A stretch of DNA of 64,000 nucleotides from Aureimonas sp. AU20 (GTDB taxonomy: Bacteria; Pseudomonadota; Alphaproteobacteria; Rhizobiales; Rhizobiaceae), in assembly GCF_001442755.1 (NCBI RefSeq), contig NZ_CP006369.1:372001-436000 (forward strand), in the 5' to 3' direction. This document shows, one piece after another, positions 16,868 through 25,867 of this stretch. The stretch's first letter is position 1. Every line of letters begins with the position of its first letter. The position numbers and the translations under genes were made by a program. The notes below the pieces were generated by a model that did no database searches, had not been told where the DNA came from, and saw only the letters and a list, made by a program, of their open reading frames with translations.

Positions 16868-19249
16868 ATGATGACGGTCCTCGGATGTATCGTCCACCAG
16901 CATAATCTCTGGCTCGTGCTGATGGCCGCCGTCATCTGCGGCTCGGGCTCCTGGGCCATGGTGCGATTGTTCACGCGCGCGGCGCTCACCAGTTCGCTCG
17001 AGAAGATCGCCTGGATCGTCCTGTCGGCCTTCGTCACCGGTGCATCGATCTGGAGCACGCATTTCGTCGCCATGCTGGGCTACGAGCCGGGCGTGCCGAT
17101 CGCCTTCGATCCCGTCCTCACGATCGTCTCGCTGCTGGTCGCCATGACGGGCTCGGGCCTCGGCCTCCTGATCGCCACCGCGAAACAGCCGGCGGCGCCG
17201 GCGATCGGCGGCGCCGTGGTCGGCCTGTCGATCGCCGTCATGCATTATGTCGGGATGCTCGCCTACCGCGTGCAGGGCATCGTGAGCTGGGATCGGTCCT
17301 ATCTCATGGCCTCCATCCTGATCTCCTGCACCCTGGCGGCGGCGGCTCTCTACCTTGCGCTGCGGCCAGGAAGCGAGCGCGCCCGCGCGCATGGCGCGTC
17401 GGGTCTGTTCTTCCTGTCGATCATCGGGCTGCACTTCACCGGTATGACAGCGTTCGGTGTCACGCCGATGCAGGTGGACGGCTCCTTCTCCAACCCGGAG
17501 GCCCTGAACGCGCTCGCTTTCGCGGTGGGCTGCGTCGGCCTGTTCATCGTCGGCTCGGGCTTTGCCAGCAGCTTCATCGACAACAAGGCCCGGGCGGCGG
17601 CCTCGGACGCGCTCGCCAACATGTCGAACGGACTGACCATGTTGTCGCCCGGCGGCATGGTCACGCTGGTCAACGATCGGGTCCGCCAGCTTTTCGGGCT
17701 GGAGCCGGAGGAGCTGAAGGTCGGGATGACGCTGGAGGCCTATCTCGGCACGATCGGCCAGCGCGTGGGTTGGGACGAGGCGCGCCTGGAACGGATCATC
17801 GACAAGCACCGGGCCTGGATGCGGGAGAAGACCACCACGCGCGTCGAGCATCATTTCGACCACGGTCCCGTTCTGAGCATCGTCTGCCAGCCCGTCCACC
17901 GTGGCGGCGCCATCCTGACCTACGAGGACGTCACCGAGACGCGCAACGGGCAGAAGACGATCGCCCATATGGCGTTCCACGATGCGCTGACCGGACTCAG
18001 AAACCGGCGCATGTTCGCCAAATGCATCGAGGCGCTGCTCCCGGAGGGCGAGTTGTCGATGCTCATGATCGATCTCGATCGCTTCAAGGGCGTCAACGAT
18101 CGGCTGGGCCATTCGGTCGGGGACGAGTTGCTGCGGCAGGTGGCGATGCGGCTGGAGACCCATCTGCGCGAGGGCGAGCAGGCCTTCCGGCTCGGCGGAG
18201 ACGAGTTGGCGGTGCTTCTGTCCGCGCCCCCCGAACGGGTCGTCGCGCTGGCGCATACGATCACGACCTCGATCGCGATCCCGTTCGAGATCGGACCGCA
18301 CGTGGTCGCGATCGGCTGCAGCATCGGCATTGCCACGGCGATAGGCTCGGACGATGCCTCCACGCTGCAGCAGAAGGCGGATCTTGCCCTCTATACCGCC
18401 AAGGACGGTGGCCGGAACCGGTTCGAACTCTACCAGGACGGCATGCTGGAGGAGGAAGCCGGCAAGCGCGCGCTGGAGCAGGACCTATCCGCCGCGATCG
18501 CCCTCGGTCAGCTGGAGCTTTGGTATCAGCCGCTTCACAGCCTCCCCGACCGGCGGCACAGCGGGTTCGAGGCGCTGATCCGCTGGCGCCATCCCGTCCG
18601 CGGCCTCGTCCCGCCCGGCGAGTTCATTCCCATGGCGGAGCGATGCGGGCTGATCGGCGAGATCGGCGCCTGGGTGATCGAGGCCGCATGCGAGCAGGCC
18701 GCGCTCTGGCCCGCCGACCTCTACATCTCCATCAACGTCTCGGCCGTGCAACTGCGCTCGGTCGCGCTCCCTCTGCAGATCAGAGAGGCGCTGGCCCGGC
18801 ACCGCGTGGACGCCTCGCGGATCGAGATCGAGATCACCGAAACCGCGATGGTGGAGAACAGCGGCCAGATCGCCCTGACGCTGGCCAGCCTTCGCGCGAT
18901 CGGCCTGCGGATCGCGATGGACGATTTCGGCACGGGCTATTCCTCGCTCGCCCATCTTCGCGAGTTCAAGATCGACCGCATCAAGATCGACCGCAGCTTC
19001 GTTTCCGCCTCCAGCCACGATGCGGGCGCGGCGGCGATCGTGCGTGCCGTTCTTTCCATGGCCCGCGAACTCAGCATCGACACGACCGCCGAGGGCATCG
19101 AGGAGGAAGAGCAGCTCCAGAGCCTGCTCGAGCTAGGCTGCGGAACGGCGCAAGGCTATCTCCTGGGCCGCCCGCTCGACGGCCCGGCCGCCGAAACCTT
19201 CATGCGCGAACGGCCCGCGCCGAAACTGGCGAAGCTTCGCGTCGTGTAA
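16868..19249 (+). CDS. MHYT-PAS-GGDEF-EAL protein
   Basis: A 793-residue membrane protein. The N-terminal MHYT sensor (~10-230) shows STHFVAMLGY, MHYVGML and LHFTGMTAF, thought to bind copper and sense O2, CO or NO. A PAS-like segment (~245-365) follows, then GGDEF with GGDEL at 443-447, then EAL with E568-A-L in FEALIRW and the DDFGTGYSS and AEGIEEE motifs. The F-to-L change in GGDEF still occurs in active cyclases, so bifunctionality is possible, and the EAL looks complete. It is a close architectural paralogue of the gene at 42830-45226, with the catalytic motifs at the same residue numbers. Confidence 0.9.
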   Translation: MMTVLGCIVHQHNLWLVLMAAVICGSGSWAMVRLFTRAALTSSLEKIAWIVLSAFVTGASIWSTHFVAMLGYEPGVPIAFDPVLTIVSLLVAMTGSGLGLLIATAKQPAAPAIGGAVVGLSIAVMHYVGMLAYRVQGIVSWDRSYLMASILISCTLAAAALYLALRPGSERARAHGASGLFFLSIIGLHFTGMTAFGVTPMQVDGSFSNPEALNALAFAVGCVGLFIVGSGFASSFIDNKARAAASDALANMSNGLTMLSPGGMVTLVNDRVRQLFGLEPEELKVGMTLEAYLGTIGQRVGWDEARLERIIDKHRAWMREKTTTRVEHHFDHGPVLSIVCQPVHRGGAILTYEDVTETRNGQKTIAHMAFHDALTGLRNRRMFAKCIEALLPEGELSMLMIDLDRFKGVNDRLGHSVGDELLRQVAMRLETHLREGEQAFRLGGDELAVLLSAPPERVVALAHTITTSIAIPFEIGPHVVAIGCSIGIATAIGSDDASTLQQKADLALYTAKDGGRNRFELYQDGMLEEEAGKRALEQDLSAAIALGQLELWYQPLHSLPDRRHSGFEALIRWRHPVRGLVPPGEFIPMAERCGLIGEIGAWVIEAACEQAALWPADLYISINVSAVQLRSVALPLQIREALARHRVDASRIEIEITETAMVENSGQIALTLASLRAIGLRIAMDDFGTGYSSLAHLREFKIDRIKIDRSFVSASSHDAGAAAIVRAVLSMARELSIDTTAEGIEEEEQLQSLLELGCGTAQGYLLGRPLDGPAAETFMRERPAPKLAKLRVV

Positions 19250-19261
19250 GGAGCGGGGTTC

Positions 19262-19296
19262 GCCTTGCCGGCGAGCTCAGGCCGGGTTCGGCAGGC
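19262..19296. terminator. Weak bidirectional hairpin between convergent genes
   Basis: GCCTTGCCG pairs with CGGCAGGC with one bulge across an 18-nt loop, in the 49-bp gap between the convergent MHYT-GGDEF-EAL and VOC genes. There is no T run. Confidence 0.3.
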
Positions 19297-19298
19297 CG

Positions 19299-19655
19299 CT
19301 ATCCCGCCTCGTGCGCGAGAATGTTCGCGAGCCGGCCGAACGGATCGCCCACGAAGAAGCGCCTGACGCCCCAAGGCTCCGTCGCCGGGCCGTATTCGAT
19401 AGGGTGGCCGGCCTCCACGATTCGACGGAAAACCTCGTCGAGATCGCTCACCTCGACCGAAAGCTCGGGAACCGGCGTCCCGGAACCGCCCTCCAGGGCA
19501 AAGCTGATCTGGGGCGCGACCGCGCCGGACCCGACGAAGGTGACGATCCCGCCGTAGTCCATCCCGATCGTCAGTCCGATAAGGTCCCCGTAGAAGCGCC
19601 GAGCGTCGTCCAGCCGATCGGTCGCGATATTGGGAACGATCCGCGTCACGCTCAT
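19299..19655 (-). CDS. Glyoxalase/bleomycin-resistance (VOC) superfamily protein
   Basis: A 118-residue single-domain VOC protein. The opening VTRIVPNIATDRLDDARRFYGDLIGL and the late VRRFFVGDPFGRLANI are the paired beta-alpha-beta-beta-beta modules of the family. Such proteins can be dioxygenases, lyases, drug-binding proteins or simple binders. The usual metal ligands (His/Glu) are not clear here, since the first strand has N rather than H, so a non-catalytic binding role is possible. It is a lone gene on the minus strand, divergent from the amino-acid ABC operon. Confidence 0.75.
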   Translation of the reverse strand: MSVTRIVPNIATDRLDDARRFYGDLIGLTIGMDYGGIVTFVGSGAVAPQISFALEGGSGTPVPELSVEVSDLDEVFRRIVEAGHPIEYGPATEPWGVRRFFVGDPFGRLANILAHEAG

Positions 19656-19954
19656 TCGCTCGCCTCAACCACCGCAACAAACCTCCTCGGCCGGGGTCGA
19701 GCGCCGGATCTCGGATCTACGGGTTCGTTCCCGCGCGACCCTATCACGGCCCGAGGGCCTGCCTCGAAGCGCTCAACAAGACTGATGGTCGGGGGTTGGG
19801 GGAAGCTTTCGCGGCCACCAGACGAGAAGCCGCGCGCTCTTCAGTGGAGGGCGAAAGCTCGGCCTTCGCAAATGAAGCTCCGACACCAATCAGAGCGTCG
19901 TCATGTTGCAAACGCTTGAGCGAACGCGCGGCGAATTTTCTCCCATGATGTGCA

Positions 19955-20020
19955 TTGACAAAATTTCGTGCGCGCTCACAAATGGGGCAATCCAATATTC
20001 TGGTACTGTGTACGGTATAT
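19955..20020 (+). promoter_or_regulatory. Promoter and dyad operator of the amino-acid ABC operon
   Basis: The 393-bp gap 19656-20048 has no gene. A perfect -35 hexamer TTGACA is at 19955-19960; the -10 is poor. Downstream lies an imperfect dyad at 19995-20020 built on GTAC-TGT-GTAC with flanking ATAT on both sides. Its position 29 bp before the start codon suits a repressor site, and the IclR gene at the end of the operon is the natural candidate to bind it. Confidence 0.4.
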
Positions 20021-20048
20021 CGGACACCCCATCTCTGGAGGAATGGCA

Positions 20049-20885
20049 ATGGATACGAAGTCCCTCATCCTCGGCCTGACGGCGGCAACGACGCTCGCGC
20101 TGGCGTCGATACCAGCGCAGGCGGCCAAGCTCGACGACGTGCTGTCGCGCGGCAAGCTCGTGGTCGGCACCGGCTCGACCAATGCGCCCTGGCACTTCAA
20201 GGACGCCGGCGACACGCTCCAGGGTTTCGACATCGACATGGCGAAGACCGTGGCCAAGGCCCTGTTCGGGGACGCGGAGAAGGTCGAGTTCGTCAACCAG
20301 TCCTCCGACGCACGCATCCCCAACATCACCACCGGCAAGGTCGACATGACCTGCCAGTTCATGACCGTGACGGGCGAGCGCGCCCAGCAGGTCAACTTCA
20401 CCATTCCCTATTATCGCGAGGGCGTCGGCCTCATGCTGAAGGAGGGCGGCCAATATGCCGACTACGCCGCGCTGAAGGCCGCCGGCTCCTCCGTGACCAT
20501 CGCCGTTCTCCAGAACGTCTATGCCGAGGAGCTCGTCCACAAGGCGCTGCCCGAGGCGACGGTGGACCAGTACGACGCGCAGGATCTTCTCTATCAGGCG
20601 CTGCAATCGGGCCGCGCGGACGCGGCGGCGACCGACCAGTCCTCCATCGCCTGGTACGTCACGCAGAACCCGGGCCAGTACAAGGACGGCGGCTACGGCT
20701 GGAGCCCGCAGACCTATGCCTGCGCCGTCGCCAAGGGCGACCAGGACTGGCTGAACTTCGTCAACACCGCGCTGCACGAGGCGATGACGGGCGTCGAGTT
20801 CGACACCTACGCCGCGTCCTTCAAGAAGTGGTTCGGCAAGGACCTGCCGCCCCCGGCGATCGGTTTCCCCGTCGAGTTCAAGTAA
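20049..20885 (+). CDS. Periplasmic amino-acid-binding protein (SBP_bac_3)
   Basis: A 278-residue exported protein of a polar amino-acid ABC importer. Signal peptide to about residue 26 (ALASIPAQA/A). The family pattern is present: KLVVGTGSTNAPWHF, GFDIDMAKTVAKALFG, then SDARIPNITTGKVDM, where the arginine normally binds the ligand carboxylate, and ATDQSSIAW near the amino-group site. The second of two close ATGs was chosen because GGAGG then has 7-8 bp spacing; the first ATG overlaps it. It is first gene of a likely operon with two permeases, an ATPase, RidA and IclR. The ligand identity is not provable. Confidence 0.9.
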   Translation: MDTKSLILGLTAATTLALASIPAQAAKLDDVLSRGKLVVGTGSTNAPWHFKDAGDTLQGFDIDMAKTVAKALFGDAEKVEFVNQSSDARIPNITTGKVDMTCQFMTVTGERAQQVNFTIPYYREGVGLMLKEGGQYADYAALKAAGSSVTIAVLQNVYAEELVHKALPEATVDQYDAQDLLYQALQSGRADAAATDQSSIAWYVTQNPGQYKDGGYGWSPQTYACAVAKGDQDWLNFVNTALHEAMTGVEFDTYAASFKKWFGKDLPPPAIGFPVEFK

Positions 20886-21000
20886 GTCGAGTTCAAGGAA
20901 GCGGCACCAGTCGCGCTTAGACGAGACGCCGGGGCGTGAAGGCGGAATTTGATTCCGGCCGAACGTCCCGGCGAGGCCCAGCCCGCCGCGAGGGGTCCCG

Positions 21001-21663
21001 ATGGGATACACGCTGAACTTCGACGCCGTCTGGCGAAACTTCGACCATCTGCTCTGGGGCCTCGGGCTCAGCCTGGTTCTGGCCTTCTTCGCCATCGGCG
21101 TCGGCTGCGCGCTGGGGCTGGTTCTGGCCTTCGCGCGCACCTCCCGCTCGCGGCCCCTCGCCGCGCTGGCCGGGCTCTATGTCACGCTGTTGCGCAACCT
21201 GCCGCTTCTGGTTCTCGTCCTATTTTCCTTCTTCGCCCTGCCGCAGCTCGGCCTGCGCCTGTCGAAGCAGAGCTCCTTCGTGCTGGCGCTGGCGCTCTAC
21301 TCCGCCGCCTATCTGGCGGAGGTCTTTCGCGGCGGGCTGCTCGGCGTGCCCAAGGGCCTGCGCGAAGCGGGGCTCGCCATCGGTCTGACCGAAGGGCAGA
21401 TCCGCCGTCGCATCATCCTGCCCGTCATGCTGCGGGCCGTCCTGCCGGCGCTGGGCAGCACCTTCATCGGCCTGTTCAAGGACACCTCGCTCGCGGCCGC
21501 GATCGCGGTTCCCGAACTCACCTTCGAAGCGCGCAAGATCAATGTCGAGACCTTTCGCGTCATCGAGACCTGGATCGTGGCGAGCGGGCTCTATGTCGCG
21601 ACCTGCTCGATCCTCGCCGCCCTTCTGCGCCGCATCGAGGCGCGCCTCGCCGTTTCGCGATAA
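21001..21663 (+). CDS. Amino-acid ABC transporter permease (HisM/GltJ type)
   Basis: A 220-residue inner-membrane permease with about five membrane segments. The conserved EAA loop reads [22 protein letters not shown], where the ATPase docks. The opening [20 protein letters not shown] and [17 protein letters not shown] fit the HisMQ family. The next permease begins 18 bp downstream. The 115-bp gap before this gene contains no obvious promoter, so read-through from the binding-protein gene is likely. Confidence 0.92.
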   Translation: MGYTLNFDAVWRNFDHLLWGLGLSLVLAFFAIGVGCALGLVLAFARTSRSRPLAALAGLYVTLLRNLPLLVLVLFSFFALPQLGLRLSKQSSFVLALALYSAAYLAEVFRGGLLGVPKGLREAGLAIGLTEGQIRRRIILPVMLRAVLPALGSTFIGLFKDTSLAAAIAVPELTFEARKINVETFRVIETWIVASGLYVATCSILAALLRRIEARLAVSR

Positions 21664-21681
21664 GCCCGTTCGAGGTCGCTC

Positions 21682-22344
21682 ATGAACCCGCCTCCCTCCT
21701 TTCTCGACCTCGTGTGGCTGGCCCGCTGGCCGCTGCTCTATGGCCTCGGCACGACGGTCGCCATCTCGCTGCTGGCAATTGCCGGGGGCACGGTCATCGG
21801 CACGCTGCTCGGCCTGGCGCTGACCTATGGCAACCGCTTCGTGCGCATCGTCGCGCGCGCCTATACCGATTTCGTGCGCGGCACGCCGGTGCTCGTTCTG
21901 GTTCTGGCGAGCTTCTACATCCTCGGCACGATCGGGCTGGACCTCTCGGCCTTTCAGGCAGGCGTCCTGGCGCTCACCGTCTTCTGCTCCTCGCATGTCG
22001 GCGAGATCACGCGTGGCGCGTTGCAGACCCTGCCCAAAGGACAGACGGAAGCGGCCAAGGCCATCGGCCTCACCTTCGGCCAGACCTTTCGCTACGTGCT
22101 GGGGCCGCAGGCGCTTCGCCTTTCCCTTCCCCCGCTGGTCAACACGGGCGCGGAGATGGTGAAGGCCTCGACGCTTCTTTCCGTCATCGGCGTTGCCGAA
22201 CTGCTCCTGCGCACGCAGGAGGTCATTTCCCGAACCTTCCAGAGCCTGCCCTTCTATCTCCTGGCCGGGCTTCTCTACTTCACCGTCAACTTCGCCATCG
22301 AGCGCCTCGGCCGTCTGGTCGAGCGTCGCCTGAGCGCTGCCTGA
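21682..22344 (+). CDS. Amino-acid ABC transporter permease, second subunit
   Basis: A 220-residue HisMQ-family permease of the same length as its upstream partner, as expected for a heterodimeric importer. It shows [19 protein letters not shown], the EAA-type loop [24 protein letters not shown], and a C-terminal membrane segment ending in the basic [11 protein letters not shown]. It lies 18 bp after the first permease and 8 bp before the ATPase gene, which indicates translational coupling. Confidence 0.92.
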   Translation: MNPPPSFLDLVWLARWPLLYGLGTTVAISLLAIAGGTVIGTLLGLALTYGNRFVRIVARAYTDFVRGTPVLVLVLASFYILGTIGLDLSAFQAGVLALTVFCSSHVGEITRGALQTLPKGQTEAAKAIGLTFGQTFRYVLGPQALRLSLPPLVNTGAEMVKASTLLSVIGVAELLLRTQEVISRTFQSLPFYLLAGLLYFTVNFAIERLGRLVERRLSAA

Positions 22345-22352
22345 GAGCTGCC

Positions 22353-23123
22353 ATGACCGCCAATCTTCTGGAGATCCGGGGCCTGCGAAAGAGCTATGGC
22401 CCGGTCGAGGTGCTCAAGGGCGTCGACTGCGACGTGAAACCCGGCGAGGTGATCTCGATCATCGGTTCGTCGGGCTCGGGCAAGACCACGATGCTTCGCT
22501 GCGTCAACATGCTGGAGGAGTTCGAGGGCGGCACGATCCGCATCGACGGCGAGGAGATCGGCTTCGAGACCGTGAACGGCCAGCGCCGGCGCAAGGCCGA
22601 GAAGGACATCGCCCGCCAGCGCGCGCTGACCGGCATGGCCTTTCAGCAGTTCAACCTCTTCCCGCACATGACGGCCCTGGAAAACGTCACGCTCGGCCTC
22701 ACGCTCGTGCGCAAGCTCGGCCGCGAGGAGGCGCGCGCGCTCGGCGAAAAATGGCTAGACCGCGTCGGCCTCCTCGCGCGCAAGGACCACCACCCCTCCA
22801 AGCTTTCGGGCGGCCAGCAGCAGCGCGTCGCCATCGCCCGCGCCATCGCCATGAGCCCGCGCCTCATGCTGTTCGACGAGGTGACCTCGGCTCTCGATCC
22901 CGAACTCGTCGCCGAGGTGCTTCAGGTCGTGCGAAGCCTTGCCGAGGAGGGCATGACCATGCTTCTCGTCACCCACGAGATGCGCTTCGCTCACGACGTG
23001 TCGAGCCGCGTCATCTTCATGAACCAGGGCAGCATCGGCGAGGAAGGGAACCCGCGCGAGATGTTCGCCTCGCCCCGAACCGAGCGGCTTGCCGCCTTTC
23101 TTCAGTCGTCGCGCTTCGACTGA
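22353..23123 (+). CDS. Amino-acid ABC transporter ATP-binding protein (GlnQ/HisP type)
   Basis: A 256-residue ATPase. Walker [11 protein letters not shown]-loop [11 protein letters not shown], signature [15 protein letters not shown], Walker [15 protein letters not shown] and switch VTHE are all intact. The family normally drives uptake of polar amino acids with two permeases and a periplasmic binder, all present directly upstream. Start ATG is 8 bp after the permease stop. Confidence 0.95.
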   Translation: MTANLLEIRGLRKSYGPVEVLKGVDCDVKPGEVISIIGSSGSGKTTMLRCVNMLEEFEGGTIRIDGEEIGFETVNGQRRRKAEKDIARQRALTGMAFQQFNLFPHMTALENVTLGLTLVRKLGREEARALGEKWLDRVGLLARKDHHPSKLSGGQQQRVAIARAIAMSPRLMLFDEVTSALDPELVAEVLQVVRSLAEEGMTMLLVTHEMRFAHDVSSRVIFMNQGSIGEEGNPREMFASPRTERLAAFLQSSRFD

Positions 23124-23174
23124 CCCGATGGGCGCGGGCCCCGCCCGCCCCTTTCCCACATAAGGAACGCATTC

Positions 23175-23558
23175 ATGACACTCACTCGCTATGGCGGCGG
23201 CGGCAAGGGCGCCGGCGGACAGCCCCTCCCCTTCGCGCGGGCCGTGGAAGCCGACGGCTGGCTCTACGTGTCGGGCCAGGTCGCGATGGAGAACGGCGAG
23301 ATCGTGCCGGGCGGCATCGTCGAGCAGACCCACCGCACCATGCAGAACGTCATCGCGATTCTCACCGAGGCCGGCTACGGGCTGGAGGACGTGGTGCGCG
23401 TCGGCGTATGGCTGGACGATCCCCGCGACTTCTGGAGCTTCAACGGCGTCTACGCCACCTATTTCAAGGACCATCCGCCGGCCCGGGCCTGTGTCCAGTC
23501 CTCCATGATGGTGGACTGCAAGGTCGAGATTGACTGCGTGGCCTTCAAGCGGAAATAA
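23175..23558 (+). CDS. RidA-family enamine/imine deaminase
   Basis: A 127-residue YjgF/YER057c/UK114 protein. RidA enzymes hydrolyse reactive enamine or imine intermediates released by PLP enzymes acting on amino acids; R104 in ARACVQSS corresponds to the substrate-binding arginine, and the trimer-core pattern YVSGQVAMENGEIVPGG is present. It follows the ATPase gene by 51 bp and precedes the IclR gene by 25 bp. Its place in an amino-acid import operon suggests it clears toxic intermediates of the imported compound's breakdown. Confidence 0.9.
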   Translation: MTLTRYGGGGKGAGGQPLPFARAVEADGWLYVSGQVAMENGEIVPGGIVEQTHRTMQNVIAILTEAGYGLEDVVRVGVWLDDPRDFWSFNGVYATYFKDHPPARACVQSSMMVDCKVEIDCVAFKRK

Positions 23559-23583
23559 CCCTTCCGAAGCGAAGAGGTCGGGA

Positions 23584-24396
23584 ATGGACAAGCGCGTGGA
23601 GGAGACCGCGAACCGCAGGGCCCGTGGGCTCGAACGGGCGTTCGACATTCTCGACTGTCTGCGCGAGGCGGGGCGCCCGCTTCGCGCCAACGAGATCGCC
23701 GTCGCAATGGGCGCGCCGCGCTCCACCATCTACGAGCTTGTCGGCCTGCTTCTGAAGATCGGCATTCTGGAATCGGTCGGCGGCGAAGGCCGCGTCTTTC
23801 TCGGCGGCCGCCTGTTTCTCTACGGGCAAGCCTATGGCGATCAGTCCGGCCTGCCGGACCGCGTCGCGGCGCTGCTGGAAGGCATCGTCGCCGAAACGCA
23901 GGAAACCGCGCAGTTCTGTCTATTGGACGGCGACAAGTACACGGTCGCTATGATGCGCGAGGGCTCGCGCCCGTTTCGCATCTCCTCCAGCGTCGGCGAA
24001 CGCACGCCCATTCCCTGGACGGCCTCGGGGCGGCTTCTTCTCGGCCGCATGAGCGAGGCGGAAATCCGTGCCTTCGTGCCGCCCGAGGATTTTCGCCTGC
24101 CCTCCGGCGAATGGCTGGACCCGTCCCTCTTCGCGACGGAAGCGCACGAAGCGGTGGCCAGAGGCTACTTCACCTTCGATTCCATCGTAGACAGCTACAC
24201 ACATTGTTTCGCCGTTCCGGTGACGCTGCGGGACGGGACGATTGCGGCGACACTCTGCCTCGTCGCGCCGAAGAACGACGCTCTGCGCAACCATGCCGAT
24301 TATATCCTGCGCCTCCAGAAAGCGGCCGGTCTGCTCGGCGCGGTCTATGCCGAAGGCGCGAAGCTGCAGCCGCCGACGCCGATCCGGCGCGCCTGA
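23584..24396 (+). CDS. IclR-family transcriptional regulator
   Basis: A 270-residue regulator. The N-terminal winged helix (RAFDILDCLREAGRPLRANE, then MGAPRSTIYELVGLLLKIG) is followed by the IclR effector domain with SVGERTPIPWTASGRLLLGRM and YTHCFAVPV. Start chosen at MDKRVEE, where coding similarity starts; an upstream in-frame extension would overlap ridA. It ends the amino-acid ABC/ridA operon and probably regulates it in response to the substrate or a catabolite, perhaps via the dyad at 19995-20020. Confidence 0.88.
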   Translation: MDKRVEETANRRARGLERAFDILDCLREAGRPLRANEIAVAMGAPRSTIYELVGLLLKIGILESVGGEGRVFLGGRLFLYGQAYGDQSGLPDRVAALLEGIVAETQETAQFCLLDGDKYTVAMMREGSRPFRISSSVGERTPIPWTASGRLLLGRMSEAEIRAFVPPEDFRLPSGEWLDPSLFATEAHEAVARGYFTFDSIVDSYTHCFAVPVTLRDGTIAATLCLVAPKNDALRNHADYILRLQKAAGLLGAVYAEGAKLQPPTPIRRA

Positions 24397-25148
24397 GGGC
24401 GGACTCGAGCTTGACACGCGGCTTGATGCGGGCCGTCCGATCCCCGCGTCCATCTCGAGGCCGTCTGCTTTCCAGATGGCTTGAGCAGACCCTCGTTCCG
24501 TTGTTCGGAACGCAAGGTAAGACCGGACGAAGAACAGTCTGTGGACATCCGTCGATCGATCTGAGGTGCATTACTGCATCCAAGAGTTGATCGATTCGAG
24601 ACGCCAAGGCGTTGCCTATTTCTCTGAGGCTTTTGTCTGTTCGCGATCCGCCATGACGGATACCAACATTCCCGATATTTCCGGTCTTCTTCTGTCCCGC
24701 GCAACGCGGGCGGTAGAGCTCGTCAGAGCATCGCTCCGCTTCTCAGTTTTCAAGTCCTTACCAATCATTCAAGTTACTTGACAGGAGCGACAAAACGGTC
24801 TTTCTGCCCGCTAGAAAGCTCCGGGTTTGCGAACTGGTATAACAAGTCTAGGGTCGATAATGGTCATCAATGGCAGTGATTGGCTCGGACTTAGGCTCGT
24901 TTTCAACTACATCGGCCTAAAACAGCGCAAAGCGACGCGGTCTGCACTTCGCAGTTGGATGCACCATGAAAAAGGTCTTGATTTGAGCAAATGCGTCATT
25001 TCGACCCCGCGAAATGGATGGCGGCGCGAGTTCAGAACCCTTTCGGAATACTTTGCCAATGCCGGCCTTCTGCGCTATTGGATATGCTCGATTACCAAAA
25101 ATCGGTATCGACGGCTGATTATCTGAAGCGCGACCGGAAACGATTACG
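24397..25148. other. AT-richer patch with little recognisable coding
   Basis: A 750-bp stretch after the iclR gene, from about 24600 clearly less GC-rich than the rest of the window. It holds a 7-bp hairpin CGTTCCG/CGGAACG at 24494-24512 without a T tract, a TCAAGT-T-ACTTGA palindrome at 24769-24781, a TTGACA at 24778-24783, and one doubtful small gene listed separately. No tRNA-like fold or transposase was seen. The composition suggests foreign DNA or a decayed region. Confidence 0.4.
24860..25126 (+). CDS. Doubtful small hypothetical protein
   Basis: An 88-residue frame starting at MVINGSDWLGLRL, basic at the C-terminus (KNRYRRLII). A TTG start 33 bp upstream is also open. Codon use is unlike neighbouring genes, with frequent A/T third positions, as expected for either a foreign gene or non-coding DNA. 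No family is recognised. Confidence 0.25.
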   Translation: MVINGSDWLGLRLVFNYIGLKQRKATRSALRSWMHHEKGLDLSKCVISTPRNGWRREFRTLSEYFANAGLLRYWICSITKNRYRRLII

Positions 25149-25163
25149 GTGATTTTTAATCAC
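25149..25163. promoter_or_regulatory. Palindrome upstream of the MarR gene
   Basis: GTGATT-TTT-AATCAC, perfect 6-bp arms with a 3-bp spacer, 48 bp upstream of the marR-like start. MarR proteins commonly bind such AT-rich palindromes in their own promoters, so this is an autoregulatory operator candidate. Confidence 0.5.
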
Positions 25164-25211
25164 TCCGATTTATCTATTCCCGTCCAACGGACGACCTTTT
25201 CAGGAGATGAC

Positions 25212-25694
25212 ATGCCTCATCGCGCTTCTCCGCAGCCGTGCGAACGAACGCTGTGGTTCTTGTTGATCGAAACCGCACTGGCCCTTCGGCAAATGACAGA
25301 ACGCCATTTGAAGGGGAACAGCGTTGGCTTGACGCCGGGTGAGATAAGGACCCTGGATTATGTCATGCGCCATCGGAGCACCCGGCAGGTCGTCCTGGCC
25401 GAGCGAATGGGAATCGAGCCCATGACCTTGTCGGTCTATCTCGACCGGCTGGAAGCGTTCGATCTCGTGGAGCGCAAGAAGGACCCGGGCGACCGGCGCC
25501 TCAAGCTCGTCGAACCCACCGCCAACGCGGTCAAGGTCGTCGGCGATCTCGAGCCCACGCTGGCGGAGATCTACCGCGTCATGGCCCATGGCATCGATCA
25601 GGACGAGTTGACGAAAGTCGCCACCGGGCTGCAGGCGATCCATGCCAATCTGACCAAGCCCCCGGCCGCCGTTCCGATCGCCGCCGGGTTTTGA
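25212..25694 (+). CDS. MarR-family transcriptional regulator
   Basis: A 160-residue winged-helix regulator. Typical features are LTPGEIRTLDYVMRH, the recognition region VLAERMGIEPMTLSVYLDRL, and the wing motif RKKDPGDRRLKLVEPT. The ATG at 25212 has AGGAG 6 bp upstream. The GST-like gene begins 173 bp downstream in the same direction, so detoxification of an aromatic or electrophilic compound is a plausible theme; the link is inference. Confidence 0.88.
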   Translation: MPHRASPQPCERTLWFLLIETALALRQMTERHLKGNSVGLTPGEIRTLDYVMRHRSTRQVVLAERMGIEPMTLSVYLDRLEAFDLVERKKDPGDRRLKLVEPTANAVKVVGDLEPTLAEIYRVMAHGIDQDELTKVATGLQAIHANLTKPPAAVPIAAGF

Positions 25695-25867
25695 ACCCAG
25701 CGGCTGCATCGCCAAGTTTCGGCGGCAAGCTCCCAAGACGTTTCGCATCGCGGCGCGGGTCACGGTGAACGGCATCGACCTTTCGCCCGCTCCTTCCCCG
25801 CGTTTGCCGCTTGTCTCTGCTCTCTGCCAAGATCAGCATGGATCGGGCCGACTGGAGACCGGCTGAA

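Noticed and set aside
24566..24781. Short frame in the AT-rich patch
   Set aside because: Codon use is poor, and there is no ribosome site or family resemblance.
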